From Limnephilus marmoratus (lineage: Eukaryota; Arthropoda; Insecta; Trichoptera; Limnephilidae): a stretch of 64,000 nucleotides of DNA. This document shows positions 24,901 to 40,100 of this stretch, piece after piece. The notes under the pieces were generated by a model. The model was given only the letters and a program-made list of their open reading frames with translations. It had not been told where the DNA came from and ran no database searches. A program made the translations under genes and the position numbers. The DNA lies in contig OU862917.1 in assembly GCA_917880885.1 (NCBI GenBank), positions 28,198,104 through 28,262,103 on the forward strand. The letters are read 5' to 3'. Position 1 is the stretch's first letter; every line of letters begins with the position of its first letter.

Positions 24901-27373
24901 TATCCTGCGAGTGAATGAGATACTATAATCGGTCTCCTCTTTGTGAGGTGCTTCGTAGCCTCCCCAATCTTGTCTCCTTTGGTTTTCTGAAGGTTTCACT
25001 CCTCTCGTGTGTAAACTACACTACTGTAATTTTTTGTTTCTAAAATGCTGACAGCTGTTTTTCTAAATGAAAGCTTCTTTAACACCGTTGTGATTTGAAA
25101 CTAGATGGAACGGAAACGAGCGACACTAAACGCATCTATAGGATTTATTATTTTTGTGAAACTTCTTTAATACCGTCGTGATTTGAATCTATATGAAACG
25201 GAACGTGCGACACTAAACACATCTATAAAGTTTATTACTCTAGTGAAACTTCTTTAATCGGCCTCCTCTTTCTGAAGTGCTTCGTGGCCCATCGACCTCC
25301 TCTTCGTGCGGTGCTTCGTAGAATAACATTGAACTAATCTTAGCACTTAGCAACGACATTAAAATGAATAAATCCCACAATTAACGTATTAAATTCGTCA
25401 TTCACCCGAAGTTTAGTTTTCTGAAGGTTTCACCTCTACCGCATGAGAATTGCACTCTGTTAGACAGGGATCTCGCCCAAAATGTCCAGTTGCACAAAAT
25501 TAAATCTTAGCTATTGCTCGAAGAGACAATAGAAGGAAGTGTCAAAAGATTTATGACTCAAACCGAAAACAAACGCGTCCCTCACTTTAAAGTCCAATAG
25601 TATAACCTTTTTTTTGTAAGTACATCTCCGAAAACCAATGAACTTGAATGAATATTTTTCTGCAAGGCCCGCACTAAATATGTAATGCAAATTGTAATAA
25701 AGTAATTTTAAGCAAACTCACCAAATTTTCCATGCTCCATATTCCAATTAAATTACCACATGCACTTTCGCAAAACGCAAACTCTTCATGCAATTTTTTT
25801 GCTGAATTGAAAACAACTGAATTCTAAATTTACGCCTGAACACTTTCACAAAATAGCGAACTTTCCGAAGTCAATTTTGTCGATTAAAACGGGATGTTTT
25901 GACTTTGTTTTATGCGTCCTAACTACTGTTTTATTCCCCGTACAACCGCGAATCTGAAACCAAACGCTCGCACGATCTTCCCCTGACTCTCCGTAACGTA
26001 TCTTCCCCGACGGTATTTATTTAAAATTATCCCAGCAAGATTGACCGTTCACTTCCGCGACCTTTCCCTGACTCTCCGTAACGTATATTCCCCGACGGTA
26101 TTTATTTAAAATTATCCCAGCAAGATTGACCGTTCACTTCCGCGACCTTTCCCTGACTGTTTTTATTTAAAATTTGATTATCCGCGTTTTCTTGCCAATA
26201 AAAATTAATTATTTCCTATATAACTGCGACTCTGAAAATCCGTCCGTCCCCGAGACCGAATCTACCCTGACTGTCTTATTTAAAATTATCCGAGCAAGAT
26301 TGACCGTTCACTTCCGCGACCTTTCCCTGACTGTCTTATTTAAAAATTATCCGAGCAAGATTGACCGTTCACTTCCGCGACCTTTCCCTGACTGTCCTCT
26401 CAAAACCTCTCTCCTGATTCTCTGTATCTTAATTTCATGTCCCGTGTGTGGCCCTTGGCTCCGCAGTTTTTTTTTTTATTTATTACCTTCTTCTCAAAAT
26501 TCTTCAAAATTCGTTAAATCCTTAGCGATATACTTAACTAAATGATCGAACATGTCAGATTTAATCACATTTTCGAAGAATTCTGACGCTGTTCCATGTT
26601 TTCTAGTTTTTTGTCGCAGTTTCAGGACATCAAAATAGTAATTAATTATCTGCACTAGAAAAGCTAGAACGTGTCCCGGTCACACGTGGCACCAAGTCCC
26701 TTCCTTGTATTCAGAATGGCCTTCGCCGGGGGTCGCCTGTGCAAACCCATAAATTCATCCCTGTTCGGATATATAAATCATCCCTGCAGGTACTTGTGTT
26801 TCAGACATTATTTTAAATTGTAGAGCGCCCTTAGAAATCATCGGTGTATTATTATCATTACGGCGAGTTCATCACAGTCTCCCCTTTATGAAACAAAATA
26901 TTTGTTGTAGGTGCAATTCCAAACTACAGCCACATATTTTGTTACAGAACTTTAGCAGTAGTCAGCCCGTTTGGACTCGCCTAAAATTATTTTCAAAATT
27001 TTTTTGTTTCCAAAATTGTTATGACAAATGTTTCCCAATCCGGCCCTGTCTTGTCCTTCCCTCATACGGCCTTGCCTAATGTTTTTTTTGTTGTTGTCGC
27101 AGCTACGGTCAATGTTCCTAGGGTCGCCTTCCCTTCTTCTAGGAATTTGTCTAGGTCCCGCGTCACAACTGTGTCATAATTGCTTTTCACTGCCTCCTGT
27201 TGCAAATCCCACATCTCCCTGTATTTAATTTACAATTTGCAACCCGATTTAATATAATCAACTACATATCTTGTTTTTTTTTTGTATAAATCTATCTTTT
27301 GGTTATTCCGCAGACGGTGCCCGACCCTTGCAGAACATTGTAATGAAAATCATTTATCGCGTTTTCTTTTTTT

Positions 27374-27447
<74 letters not shown>

Positions 27448-29643
27448 CGGATCACAATTATTATTTATTTCGTATCACTTTTAAATTATCCTGTTGAGCT
27501 TATTTCGTTTAAAACCTGTAAACATTTTTTAAATCACTGTTTTTTTTTTCATACTGTCACTCCCCTATTTTTTTCGAACGGTCTGTATGAATGCTTTTTT
27601 TTTTTTTTTCTAGCCCGACGTTTACCTACTGATTATTTCTACCATTGTTATTATATTTTATCTAATATGAGCACACCCAAACGTGTGATTATCGGAAGTG
27701 ACCTGCAGGTAAGCATGTTTTTTTTTTGTATCCATTTGTAAATAAACCATTAGCTACCGCCCAAGAACTCATAATGCGTTGTAAAGCGCCTGCCACCAAA
27801 TTATTCAATTATTATTATTACCCGACAATCGGTTTAATGACCTACTTACTCAAGCTGAGTGTTTACTTAATGTTTCTATGGTCTCCCCTCAAAATGAAAC
27901 TGACCTTTTTTTCTATTATTCTCTTCCCCAAAGCCGAACTGTCCCATACTCCCATAGCAATTGCAACCGCATTCCTACGTCAAAACAATACCAAGCCACC
28001 CGTCCGTATTATTATTGTCTGGTGAAACCTTTTTTTTTTCATTCTTGTAATTCTCGACCGCTGTTATCTCTTATCTAATTTTAAGAGGCGACATGATGAG
28101 GTTTCGCTTACATCTTAACTCAAACGATGGGTGGTATTTTTACTTCAAAAGCCGAACGTTTAACATGAGGCCCCTTCCCAGACGGCGTGTCCCCCCTTAA
28201 ACTATTGCTTTCGGTTTCAAATAATGGATTGCAAGCCGCCCGCCTCGAGGTCTAGTGTATTTTTTTTCATAACATTCCGTTATTATACGAGTGTGACCGA
28301 CCTTTCCTTTTGTTTGTTTATTCTTTTCACACATAGCGGTCAGTGTGTATCCTATTTTTTTTTGTTGCGGTTGTCCTAAATTAAACAATCACTGGGGATA
28401 GTATCATCAAAATTGAAGTTCTTAACTGATTAAGAAATGCCAACTGTCTGCAGTAATCATTTTATTCCCCAAGATTCCTACTATTAACTCCTGACTATTT
28501 AACCTCGTGCTTAATTTAAATAAAACATTTTGGATACGTTTATTCTGTAAGCCGGGTTTCATGACGCTTGAATAGCTCAACTACCTACTCCTTTGGTTTA
28601 TTTATTTTTTTTTTTTTTTTCCACTACGCCATATTCTATCTTTCGTATCAAAACTGGAATATTTACAACCTATTTATTTTATTTTTTTCTTCGGTAAATA
28701 GAGCTACTCGATGTTTTCCTGATCGTATTGTTATTATTTTAACTAATCGTCCGGCCTAAACCCGAATTCCACAACCGTTCAAACCTAATTGAAGGTTGAC
28801 TAACTTCAATATTCTCACCAAGGTGAAGTGATATTGAATGTACTTTATTGTAGGACTATCTCCCCTAATAATGTAACACCCTTTCTCACTGTTTCTTATC
28901 GGAGGTTGGATATCATTAACTATTCTTGATTAATTTTGTTCAAATATTTGTTGACGTACGGCGCGTCTCCCCTAATAATATGATACCTTTATCCGGCGGC
29001 TAATTGAAGGTTGGATATCATCAGCCTACCCTTCCTATTTTTATCTGGTTAAGCTAATGTAAACGCTATTGAACTAACTACTCTTGGTTAATTTTGTTCC
29101 AACAAATTTTTTTTTCTTTGACCTGCGGCGCGTCTCCCCTAATAATATGATACCTTTATCCGGTGTCTTATTGAAAGTTGAATATCATCAGCCTACCTTT
29201 CCTATTTTTATCTAGTTAAGCTAAAGTAAACATTATTATTTCAAATTCCTCTGCTGAACATCTATTGTCCTAGTAATTACTTTGTATTTCTTTATTGTTG
29301 TTTTCAGTCATTTTCGATGACAACTGAACCGTCATACCTACTGTATTCTTTTTTTTTTCTATTTTTGTGAATGTCATTGTATAAAACCCCAGTAAAATGC
29401 AACACTTTTTAACCTGTCAAGGGCCAGGGTTTTTTGGAAAATTTTTTGGAAATTACCTTAAGAACAAGAATGGAGGAAGCTATTCTGACTTTTTCCTTAG
29501 TACAGTTTCTTTATACAAAAAATTTAAAATCGCATCCAAATTATTTGAATCAATATTCTTTTTTGAAATTTGATCCGCCCGCATATACGCGTTCCTGGCC
29601 TGTCACAGGTTAAAACCATACCTCCTGGTCACTTAGCAATACT
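21947..29643. repeat. 7.5-kb macrosatellite, unit 3 (7697 bp, with MITE)
   Basis: Near-identical to the others. It has the longest T tract (27375-27447, 73 T), one extra C in the leading C-run and a T-to-A change near 22678. It carries the same MITE as unit 2 at the equivalent TTAA (29413-29609). Confidence 0.95.
29413..29609. mobile_element. piggyBac-type MITE at TTAA, in unit 3
   Basis: Same element, same site and same orientation as in unit 2 (TTAA at 29409-29412 and 29610-29613), with no base differences that I noticed. It was therefore copied with the unit and did not insert separately. Confidence 0.8.
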
Positions 29644-32600
29644 GTAATGAAAGAGTCTTACCCCCCCCCCCTAATTTTAAAAGATTTAAAAGCTTTATGA
29701 ATAACTAACTCTGTACGTAGGAGTTCGCCTCCCATTCGTACTCGTAGTCATATTCGTATCTCCGTCGCTCAAGCCTCTATCCCCTTCGTTCCTTTGGCAG
29801 CGCCTCGACAACCCTTTACGTAATACGTTTTAGGTATACGTGGCAAGATGCTCGCAATTAATCAACTTGTAATTAACCCCCTAACGTTGTGTTATTTTTT
29901 GTTTTAAGGGTTTGATATGGTTAATCCAGTTTAATTAATAATTTGTTTGTGGTAAACCCTTTGTTCTTTTAGGTATGGCGTGTTACAATTCACTAGGGTT
30001 CGATTTACAATGACTGACTCTATCTAACTTGAAAATAACTAATGCTACCGTTCGTGCAACTTCCTCCCCTACTAACGTCCGTTCTATACTTGTTTGTTGA
30101 TGATTATTTCTTTTGAATTAACCCGCGTCATCCTCCCCAGTACCTAGTACATGAATATACCTTTATACAGAAAATTGGGAAGATCCTACCTTTAGTGAAA
30201 CGCGGCGAATCCTCAGCTATCCTCGGGATGCTAACACATAAAATAATTTGACATTTGTACTCTAATTACGAATTTACAACCAAAATTCAATCAAAACAGG
30301 CCCGGGATGCACAAGTTCTACAGTCTACAGTCACAGTGGTAAGTGAAGTTTGTTAGTTAGTTTTGAGCTAGGGTAGGTATTTTTGGGAGATTATTAAGGA
30401 TTGACATGAAACAAAATATGTCTTGCTTCGATTGGACTCCTCCATTTCCGCAACTGACTTGGTGAGGTTCAATTAAAACCGCCCGGTCAGCCTCCAATCC
30501 CATCACCTCCAGAGAATATTTTGATGGTCGCAAGCGACGAATGTAAAATCGACATGTTTTGCTTCCTGTCGGGAAAGGGTTTGATGTGTGTTTTTGGTTT
30601 GAAGGATGATAGTGGGAGTGTTCTCAACCAATACGCCGCTACGTTATAATGGTGATACTGCTAATGTTGTTTGATGTGTGTTTCTGGTTTGAAGGATGAT
30701 AATGGGAGTGTTCTCAACCAATACGCCGCTAAATTTATAATGGTGATACTGCTAATGTTGTTTGATGTGTGTTTCTGGTTTGAAGGATGATAATGGGAGT
30801 GTTCTCAACCAATACGCCGCTAAATTTATAATGGTGATACTGCTACTGTTGTTTGATGAAATGCCATCTCATATCGCTTGATGTGAGGATCTGCTTCGAT
30901 TTATGGTGTGGTAGTCGACGTCCGGAAGTATTCAGGAATGCGTGGGTGGCACGAGGTTTTAGGTCGTGACATCCTCTAAGCTGAATTGATGATGATGATG
31001 AAGTCTTTCAGCATGTCGATGACTAGAGTTCCGGACTCCTATAGCATCGAACATGAACATTAAACCGAAGTGGATTAGACAAGCGGCAATGTCAGGAGGT
31101 CGGTGGAGCCGCTCCCCCCTCTGATCTCGCGAAGTTTGAATTTAGTAAAGGTGGATTTTGATGTCATCGGCCCTCGCCCCTGCAGTCACACAGCTCCTCA
31201 ACAGTCCCGTTCTCCGTCCAGCACACCGCCTCGAACCAGTAGAAATGATGCTTACGTTTTCCTAGGCACGTTATAAACATGCGTCTGCCTTCAGCCGCGG
31301 TGAACATCGTTAGGTATTTGATTTGAATGAAAATACCTCCCCTCGCATGACGGAAGCAGGCGTGACGGAGGTGGGCCTCCACGTAGCACGTAGCTTCACG
31401 GACCTCCGCCCTACGATAGGTGATATCCCAAGCTCATCTCAAATATCAGCTCGGGGAAGGAATGTCAAACTTGGCTTCCAGGGCGCTGGGTCCAGGAATG
31501 AATGGCACCGGGGCGTGAATCCAGTTCTGAATCATCCATCCCTCCCATTTTCCCCGCTACTCGTTCGTCCAAAGTACATTCCCAACCTGATGCTGGATGA
31601 TGCCCTAATTCTAATTTTGGAGAAGATTATGGAAATTTATCCGGTTTCCGACAAAGAGCCGCCGATCGATTGCTAAAACAACTCCGTATGTCGTGTTCTC
31701 TTCGTTCCGCTGACAAGGTAGCTCCCCACGAGCGTAATCAAAGGGTAGTGAAGCCAACGCGAATTTCGTCACTTCTTTTCCTTCATTAGGAAATAGTGTA
31801 GCCCACCGGCATCTCGTTCACTCCGCCCACTGACCATAACTGCATAAAGTGTAACCTACATCCATGGAATAGAGAAGCTTAACTCAAAATTGCTCCAGCA
31901 ATCGCCAGCTCCAGCGTCGTAACTCGTTCGGTTAAATTTGAAAGAAGGAAATTTGCTAAATAATAATAGCAGAGCGCTGACGGTCTCGTTCAATCGCGAA
32001 TACTAAAGATTTGAGCTAAAATGTGAATTTCGAATAAAATATACCTAACCGTAAAGTACTATATACCTAATCGTAAGATACTTCCAAGTGTGCGTTTCAA
32101 CGAAGTCGAAAGCTAGCCTATGTAGGCCTCTACATAACAGTTTTCTTGAGATTCCTAAAGTTTGAGGTAAAAGGTGTCGGTTTTTTTTATTTTGGGATTG
32201 AGGATTCTATTGTATAAAATTTGTTAATAACCATGCAATACATCTGTTTTCCAAACCGATATACCTAGTACGTACCTTGCCTAACAAATAACTTCAATTA
32301 CCGAGTAAATTCTAAAGTATATTTGAGACTAAGTATTCCTAATGTAATGCAATTTATTATATTCAAATAACCCCTAGCTTTGGTTTTCCGATGTAATGTC
32401 TCGCAACACAATCGTAAGATACATAAATAACTATTGCCCGTTAAAATTAACAAAGCGTCCACAAAAGACACTCCCCTACAATCATTGCACCTCGGCGGCC
32501 CCATTATGGTTATTGGTTTGAAAACTTCTTTAGCACCGTTGCTATTTGAAACTAGATGAAACGGAAACGAGCGACACTAAACACATCTATATGATTTATC

Positions 32601-35068
32601 CTGCGAGTGAATGAGATACTATAATCGGTCTCCTCTTTGTGAGGTGCTTCGTAGCCTCCCCAATCTTGTCTCCTTTGGTTTTCTGAAGGTTTCACTCCTC
32701 TCGTGTGTAAACTACACTACTGTAATTTTTTGTTTCTAAAATGCTGACAGCTGTTTTTCTAAATGAAAGCTTCTTTAACACCGTTGTGATTTGAAACTAG
32801 ATGGAACGGAAACGAGCGACACTAAACGCATCTATAGGATTTATTATTTTTGTGAAACTTCTTTAATACCGTCGTGATTTGAATCTATATGAAACGGAAC
32901 GTGCGACACTAAACACATCTATAAAGTTTATTACTCTAGTGAAACTTCTTTAATCGGCCTCCTCTTTCTGAAGTGCTTCGTGGCCCATCGACCTCCTCTT
33001 CGTGCGGTGCTTCGTAGAATAACATTGAACTAATCTTAGCACTTAGCAACGACATTAAAATGAATAAATCCCACAATTAACGTATTAAATTCGTCATTCA
33101 CCCGAAGTTTAGTTTTCTGAAGGTTTCACCTCTACCGCATGAGAATTGCACTCTGTTAGACAGGGATCTCGCCCAAAATGTCCAGTTGCACAAAATTAAA
33201 TCTTAGCTATTGCTCGAAGAGACAATAGAAGGAAGTGTCAAAAGATTTATGACTCAAACCGAAAACAAACGCGTCCCTCACTTTAAAGTCCAATAGTATA
33301 ACCTTTTTTTTGTAAGTACATCTCCGAAAACCAATGAACTTGAATGAATATTTTTCTGCAAGGCCCGCACTAAATATGTAATGCAAATTGTAATAAAGTA
33401 ATTTTAAGCAAACTCACCAAATTTTCCATGCTCCATATTCCAATTAAATTACCACATGCACTTTCGCAAAACGCAAACTCTTCATGCAATTTTTTTGCTG
33501 AATTGAAAACAACTGAATTCTAAATTTACGCCTGAACACTTTCACAAAATAGCGAACTTTCCGAAGTCAATTTTGTCGATTAAAACGGGATGTTTTGACT
33601 TTGTTTTATGCGTCCTAACTACTGTTTTATTCCCCGTACAACCGCGAATCTGAAACCAAACGCTCGCACGATCTTCCCCTGACTCTCCGTAACGTATCTT
33701 CCCCGACGGTATTTATTTAAAATTATCCCAGCAAGATTGACCGTTCACTTCCGCGACCTTTCCCTGACTCTCCGTAACGTATATTCCCCGACGGTATTTA
33801 TTTAAAATTATCCCAGCAAGATTGACCGTTCACTTCCGCGACCTTTCCCTGACTGTTTTTATTTAAAATTTGATTATCCGCGTTTTCTTGCCAATAAAAA
33901 TTAATTATTTCCTATATAACTGCGACTCTGAAAATCCGTCCGTCCCCGAGACCGAATCTACCCTGACTGTCTTATTTAAAATTATCCGAGCAAGATTGAC
34001 CGTTCACTTCCGCGACCTTTCCCTGACTGTCTTATTTAAAAATTATCCGAGCAAGATTGACCGTTCACTTCCGCGACCTTTCCCTGACTGTCCTCTCAAA
34101 ACCTCTCTCCTGATTCTCTGTATCTTAATTTCATGTCCCGTGTGTGGCCCTTGGCTCCGCAGTTTTTTTTTTTATTTATTACCTTCTTCTCAAAATTCTT
34201 CAAAATTCGTTAAATCCTTAGCGATATACTTAACTAAATGATCGAACATGTCAGATTTAATCACATTTTCGAAGAATTCTGACGCTGTTCCATGTTTTCT
34301 AGTTTTTTGTCGCAGTTTCAGGACATCAAAATAGTAATTAATTATCTGCACTAGAAAAGCTAGAACGTGTCCCGGTCACACGTGGCACCAAGTCCCTTCC
34401 TTGTATTCAGAATGGCCTTCGCCGGGGGTCGCCTGTGCAAACCCATAAATTCATCCCTGTTCGGATATATAAATCATCCCTGCAGGTACTTGTGTTTCAG
34501 ACATTATTTTAAATTGTAGAGCGCCCTTAGAAATCATCGGTGTATTATTATCATTACGGCGAGTTCATCACAGTCTCCCCTTTATGAAACAAAATATTTG
34601 TTGTAGGTGCAATTCCAAACTACAGCCACATATTTTGTTACAGAACTTTAGCAGTAGTCAGCCCGTTTGGACTCGCCTAAAATTATTTTCAAAATTTTTT
34701 TGTTTCCAAAATTGTTATGACAAATGTTTCCCAATCCGGCCCTGTCTTGTCCTTCCCTCATACGGCCTTGCCTAATGTTTTTTTTGTTGTTGTCGCAGCT
34801 ACGGTCAATGTTCCTAGGGTCGCCTTCCCTTCTTCTAGGAATTTGTCTAGGTCCCGCGTCACAACTGTGTCATAATTGCTTTTCACTGCCTCCTGTTGCA
34901 AATCCCACATCTCCCTGTATTTAATTTACAATTTGCAACCCGATTTAATATAATCAACTACATATCTTGTTTTTTTTTGTATAAATCTATCTTTTGGTTA
35001 TTCCGCAGACGGTGCCCGACCCTTGCAGAACATTGTAATGAAAATCATTTATCGCGTTTTCTTTTTTT

Positions 35069-35131
<63 letters not shown>

Positions 35132-37124
35132 CGGATCACAATTATTATTTATTTCGTATCACTTTTAAATTATCCTGTTGAGCTTATTTCGTTTAAAACC
35201 TGTAAACATTTTTTAAATCACTGTTTTTTTTTCATACTGTCACTCCCCTATTTTTTTCGAACGGTCTGTATGAATGCTTTTTTTTTTTTTTTCTAGCCCG
35301 ACGTTTACCTACTGATTATTTCTACCATTGTTATTATATTTTATCTAATATGAGCACACCCAAACGTGTGATTATCGGAAGTGACCTGCAGGTAAGCATG
35401 TTTTTTTTTTGTATCCATTTGTAAATAAACCATTAGCTACCGCCCAAGAACTCATAATGCGTTGTAAAGCGCCTGCCACCAAATTATTCAATTATTATTA
35501 TTACCCGACAATCGGTTTAATGACCTACTTACTCAAGCTGAGTGTTTACTTAATGTTTCTATGGTCTCCCCTCAAAATGAAACTGACCTTTTTTTCTATT
35601 ATTCTCTTCCCCAAAGCCGAACTGTCCCATACTCCCATAGCAATTGCAACCGCATTCCTACGTCAAAACAATACCAAGCCACCCGTCCGTATTATTATTG
35701 TCTGGTGAAACCTTTTTTTTTTCATTCTTGTAATTCTCGACCGCTGTTATCTCTTATCTAATTTTAAGAGGCGACATGATGAGGTTTCGCTTACATCTTA
35801 ACTCAAACGATGGGTGGTATTTTTACTTCAAAAGCCGAACGTTTAACATGAGGCCCCTTCCCAGACGGCGTGTCCCCCCTTAAACTATTGCTTTCGGTTT
35901 CAAATAATGGATTGCAAGCCGCCCGCCTCGAGGTCTAGTGTATTTTTTTTCATAACATTCCGTTATTATACGAGTGTGACCGACCTTTCCTTTTGTTTGT
36001 TTATTCTTTTCACACATAGCGGTCAGTGTGTATCCTATTTTTTTTTGTTGCGGTTGTCCTAAATTAAACAATCACTGGGGATAGTATCATCAAAATTGAA
36101 GTTCTTAACTGATTAAGAAATGCCAACTGTCTGCAGTAATCATTTTATTCCCCAAGATTCCTACTATTAACTCCTGACTATTTAACCTCGTGCTTAATTT
36201 AAATAAAACATTTTGGATACGTTTATTCTGTAAGCCGGGTTTCATGACGCTTGAATAGCTCAACTACCTACTCCTTTGGTTTATTTATTTTTTTTTTTTT
36301 TTCCACTACGCCATATTCTATCTTTCGTATCAAAACTGGAATATTTACAACCTATTTATTTTATTTTTTTCTTCGGTAAATAGAGCTACTCGATGTTTTC
36401 CTGATCGTATTGTTATTATTTTAACTAATCGTCCGGCCTAAACCCGAATTCCACAACCGTTCAAACCTAATTGAAGGTTGACTAACTTCAATATTCTCAC
36501 CAAGGTGAAGTGATATTGAATGTACTTTATTGTAGGACTATCTCCCCTAATAATGTAACACCCTTTCTCACTGTTTCTTATCGGAGGTTGGATATCATTA
36601 ACTATTCTTGATTAATTTTGTTCAAATATTTGTTGACGTACGGCGCGTCTCCCCTAATAATATGATACCTTTATCCGGCGGCTAATTGAAGGTTGGATAT
36701 CATCAGCCTACCCTTCCTATTTTTATCTGGTTAAGCTAATGTAAACGCTATTGAACTAACTACTCTTGGTTAATTTTGTTCCAACAAATTTTTTTTTCTT
36801 TGACCTGCGGCGCGTCTCCCCTAATAATATGATACCTTTATCCGGTGTCTTATTGAAAGTTGAATATCATCAGCCTACCTTTCCTATTTTTATCTAGTTA
36901 AGCTAAAGTAAACATTATTATTTCAAATTCCTCTGCTGAACATCTATTGTCCTAGTAATTACTTTGTATTTCTTTATTGTTGTTTTCAGTCATTTTCGAT
37001 GACAACTGAACCGTCATACCTACTGTATTCTTTTTTTTTTCTATTTTTGTGAATGTCATTGTATAAAACCCCAGTAAAATGCAACACTTTTTAAAACCAT
37101 ACCTCCTGGTCACTTAGCAATACT
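29644..37124. repeat. 7.5-kb macrosatellite, unit 4 (7481 bp)
   Basis: Full unit without the MITE. The end sequence reads straight through 'CTTTTTAAAACC' as in unit 1. The T tract is 35070-35131 (62 T). At this level of inspection it is closest to unit 1. Confidence 0.95.
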
Positions 37125-40100
37125 GTAATGAAAGAGTCTTACCCCCCCCCCCTAATTTTAAAAGATTTAAAAGCTTTATGAATAACTAACTCTGTACGTA
37201 GGAGTTCGCCTCCCATTCGTACTCGTAGTCATATTCGTATCTCCGTCGCTCAAGCCTCTATCCCCTTCGTTCCTTTGGCAGCGCCTCGACAACCCTTTAC
37301 GTAATACGTTTTAGGTATACGTGGCAAGATGCTCGCAATTAATCAACTTGTAATTAACCCCCTAACGTTGTGTTATTTTTTGTTTTAAGGGTTTGATATG
37401 GTTAATCCAGTTTAATTAATAATTTGTTTGTGGTAAACCCTTTGTTCTTTTAGGTATGGCGTGTTACAATTCACTAGGGTTCGATTTACAATGACTGACT
37501 CTATCTAACTTGAAAATAACTAATGCTACCGTTCGTGCAACTTCCTCCCCTACTAACGTCCGTTCTATACTTGTTTGTTGATGATTATTTCTTTTGAATT
37601 AACCCGCGTCATCCTCCCCAGTACCTAGTACATGAATATACCTTTATACAGAAAATTGGGAAGATCCTACCTTTAGTGAAACGCGGCGAATCCTCAGCTA
37701 TCCTCGGGATGCTAACACATAAAATAATTTGACATTTGTACTCTAATTACGAATTTACAACCAAAATTCAATCAAAACAGGCCCGGGATGCACAAGTTCT
37801 ACAGTCTACAGTCACAGTGGTAAGTGAAGTTTGTTAGTTAGTTTTGAGCTAGGGTAGGTATTTTTGGGAGATTATTAAGGATTGACATGAAACAAAATAT
37901 GTCTTGCTTCGATTGGACTCCTCCATTTCCGCAACTGACTTGGTGAGGTTCAATTAAAACCGCCCGGTCAGCCTCCAATCCCATCACCTCCAGAGAATAT
38001 TTTGATGGTCGCAAGCGACGAATGTAAAATCGACATGTTTTGCTTCCTGTCAGGAAAGGGTTTGATGTGTGTTTTTGGTTTGAAGGATGATAGTGGGAGT
38101 GTTCTCAACCAATACGCCGCTACGTTATAATGGTGATACTGCTAATGTTGTTTGATGTGTGTTTCTGGTTTGAAGGATGATAATGGGAGTGTTCTCAACC
38201 AATACGCCGCTAAATTTATAATGGTGATACTGCTAATGTTGTTTGATGTGTGTTTCTGGTTTGAAGGATGATAATGGGAGTGTTCTCAACCAATACGCCG
38301 CTAAATTTATAATGGTGATACTGCTACTGTTGTTTGATGAAATGCCATCTCATATCGCTTGATGTGAGGATCTGCTTCGATTTATGGTGTGGTAGTCGAC
38401 GTCCGGAAGTATTCAGGAATGCGTGGGTGGCACGAGGTTTTAGGTCGTGACATCCTCTAAGCTGAATTGATGATGATGATGAAGTCTTTCAGCATGTCGA
38501 TGACTAGAGTTCCGGACTCCTATAGCATCGAACATGAACATTAAACCGAAGTGGATTAGACAAGCGGCAATGTCAGGAGGTCGGTGGAGCCGCTCCCCCC
38601 TCTGATCTCGCGAAGTTTGAATTTAGTAAAGGTGGATTTTGATGTCATCGGCCCTCGCCCCTGCAGTCACACAGCTCCTCAACAGTCCCGTTCTCCGTCC
38701 AGCACACCGCCTCGAACCAGTAGAAATGATGCTTACGTTTTCCTAGGCACGTTATAAACATGCGTCTGCCTTCAGCCGCGGTGAACATCGTTAGGTATTT
38801 GATTTGAATGAAAATACCTCCCCTCGCATGACGGAAGCAGGCGTGACGGAGGTGGGCCTCCACGTAGCACGTAGCTTCACGGACCTCCGCCCTACGATAG
38901 GTGATATCCCAAGCTCATCTCAAATATCAGCTCGGGGAAGGAATGTCAAACTTGGCTTCCAGGGCGCTGGGTCCAGGAATGAATGGCACCGGGGCGTGAA
39001 TCCAGTTCTGAATCATCCATCCCTCCCATTTTCCCCGCTACTCGTTCGTCCAAAGTACATTCCCAACCTGATGCTGGATGATGCCCTAATTCTAATTTTG
39101 GAGAAGATTATGGAAATTTATCCGGTTTCCGACAAAGAGCCGCCGATCGATTGCTAAAACAACTCCGTATGTCGTGTTCTCTTCGTTCCGCTGACAAGGT
39201 AGCTCCCCACGAGCGTAATCAAAGGGTAGTGAAGCCAACGCGAATTTCGTCACTTCTTTTCCTTCATTAGGAAATAGTGTAGCCCACCGGCATCTCGTTC
39301 ACTCCGCCCACTGACCATAACTGCATAAAGTGTAACCTACATCCATGGAATAGAGAAGCTTAACTCAAAATTGCTCCAGCAATCGCCAGCTCCAGCGTCG
39401 TAACTCGTTCGGTTAAATTTGAAAGAAGGAAATTTGCTAAATAATAATAGCAGAGCGCTGACGGTCTCGTTCAATCGCGAATACTAAAGATTTGAGCTAA
39501 AATGTGAATTTCGAATAAAATATACCTAACCGTAAAGTACTATATACCTAATCGTAAGATACTTCCAAGTGTGCGTTTCAACGAAGTCGAAAGCTAGCCT
39601 ATGTAGGCCTCTACATAACAGTTTTCTTGAGATTCCTAAAGTTTGAGGTAAAAGGTGTCGGTTTTTTTTATTTTGGGATTGAGGATTCTATTGTATAAAA
39701 TTTGTTAATAACCATGCAATACATCTGTTTTCCAAACCGATATACCTAGTACGTACCTTGCCTAACAAATAACTTCAATTACCGAGTAAATTCTAAAGTA
39801 TATTTGAGACTAAGTATTCCTAATGTAATGCAATTTATTATATTCAAATAACCCCTAGCTTTGGTTTTCCGATGTAATGTCTCGCAACACAATCGTAAGA
39901 TACATAAATAACTATTGCCCGTTAAAATTAACAAAGCGTCCACAAAAGACACTCCCCTACAATCATTGCACCTCGGCGGCCCCATTATGGTTATTGGTTT
40001 GAAAACTTCTTTAGCACCGTTGCTATTTGAAACTAGATGAAACGGAAACGAGCGACACTAAACACATCTATATGATTTATCCTGCGAGTGAATGAGATAC

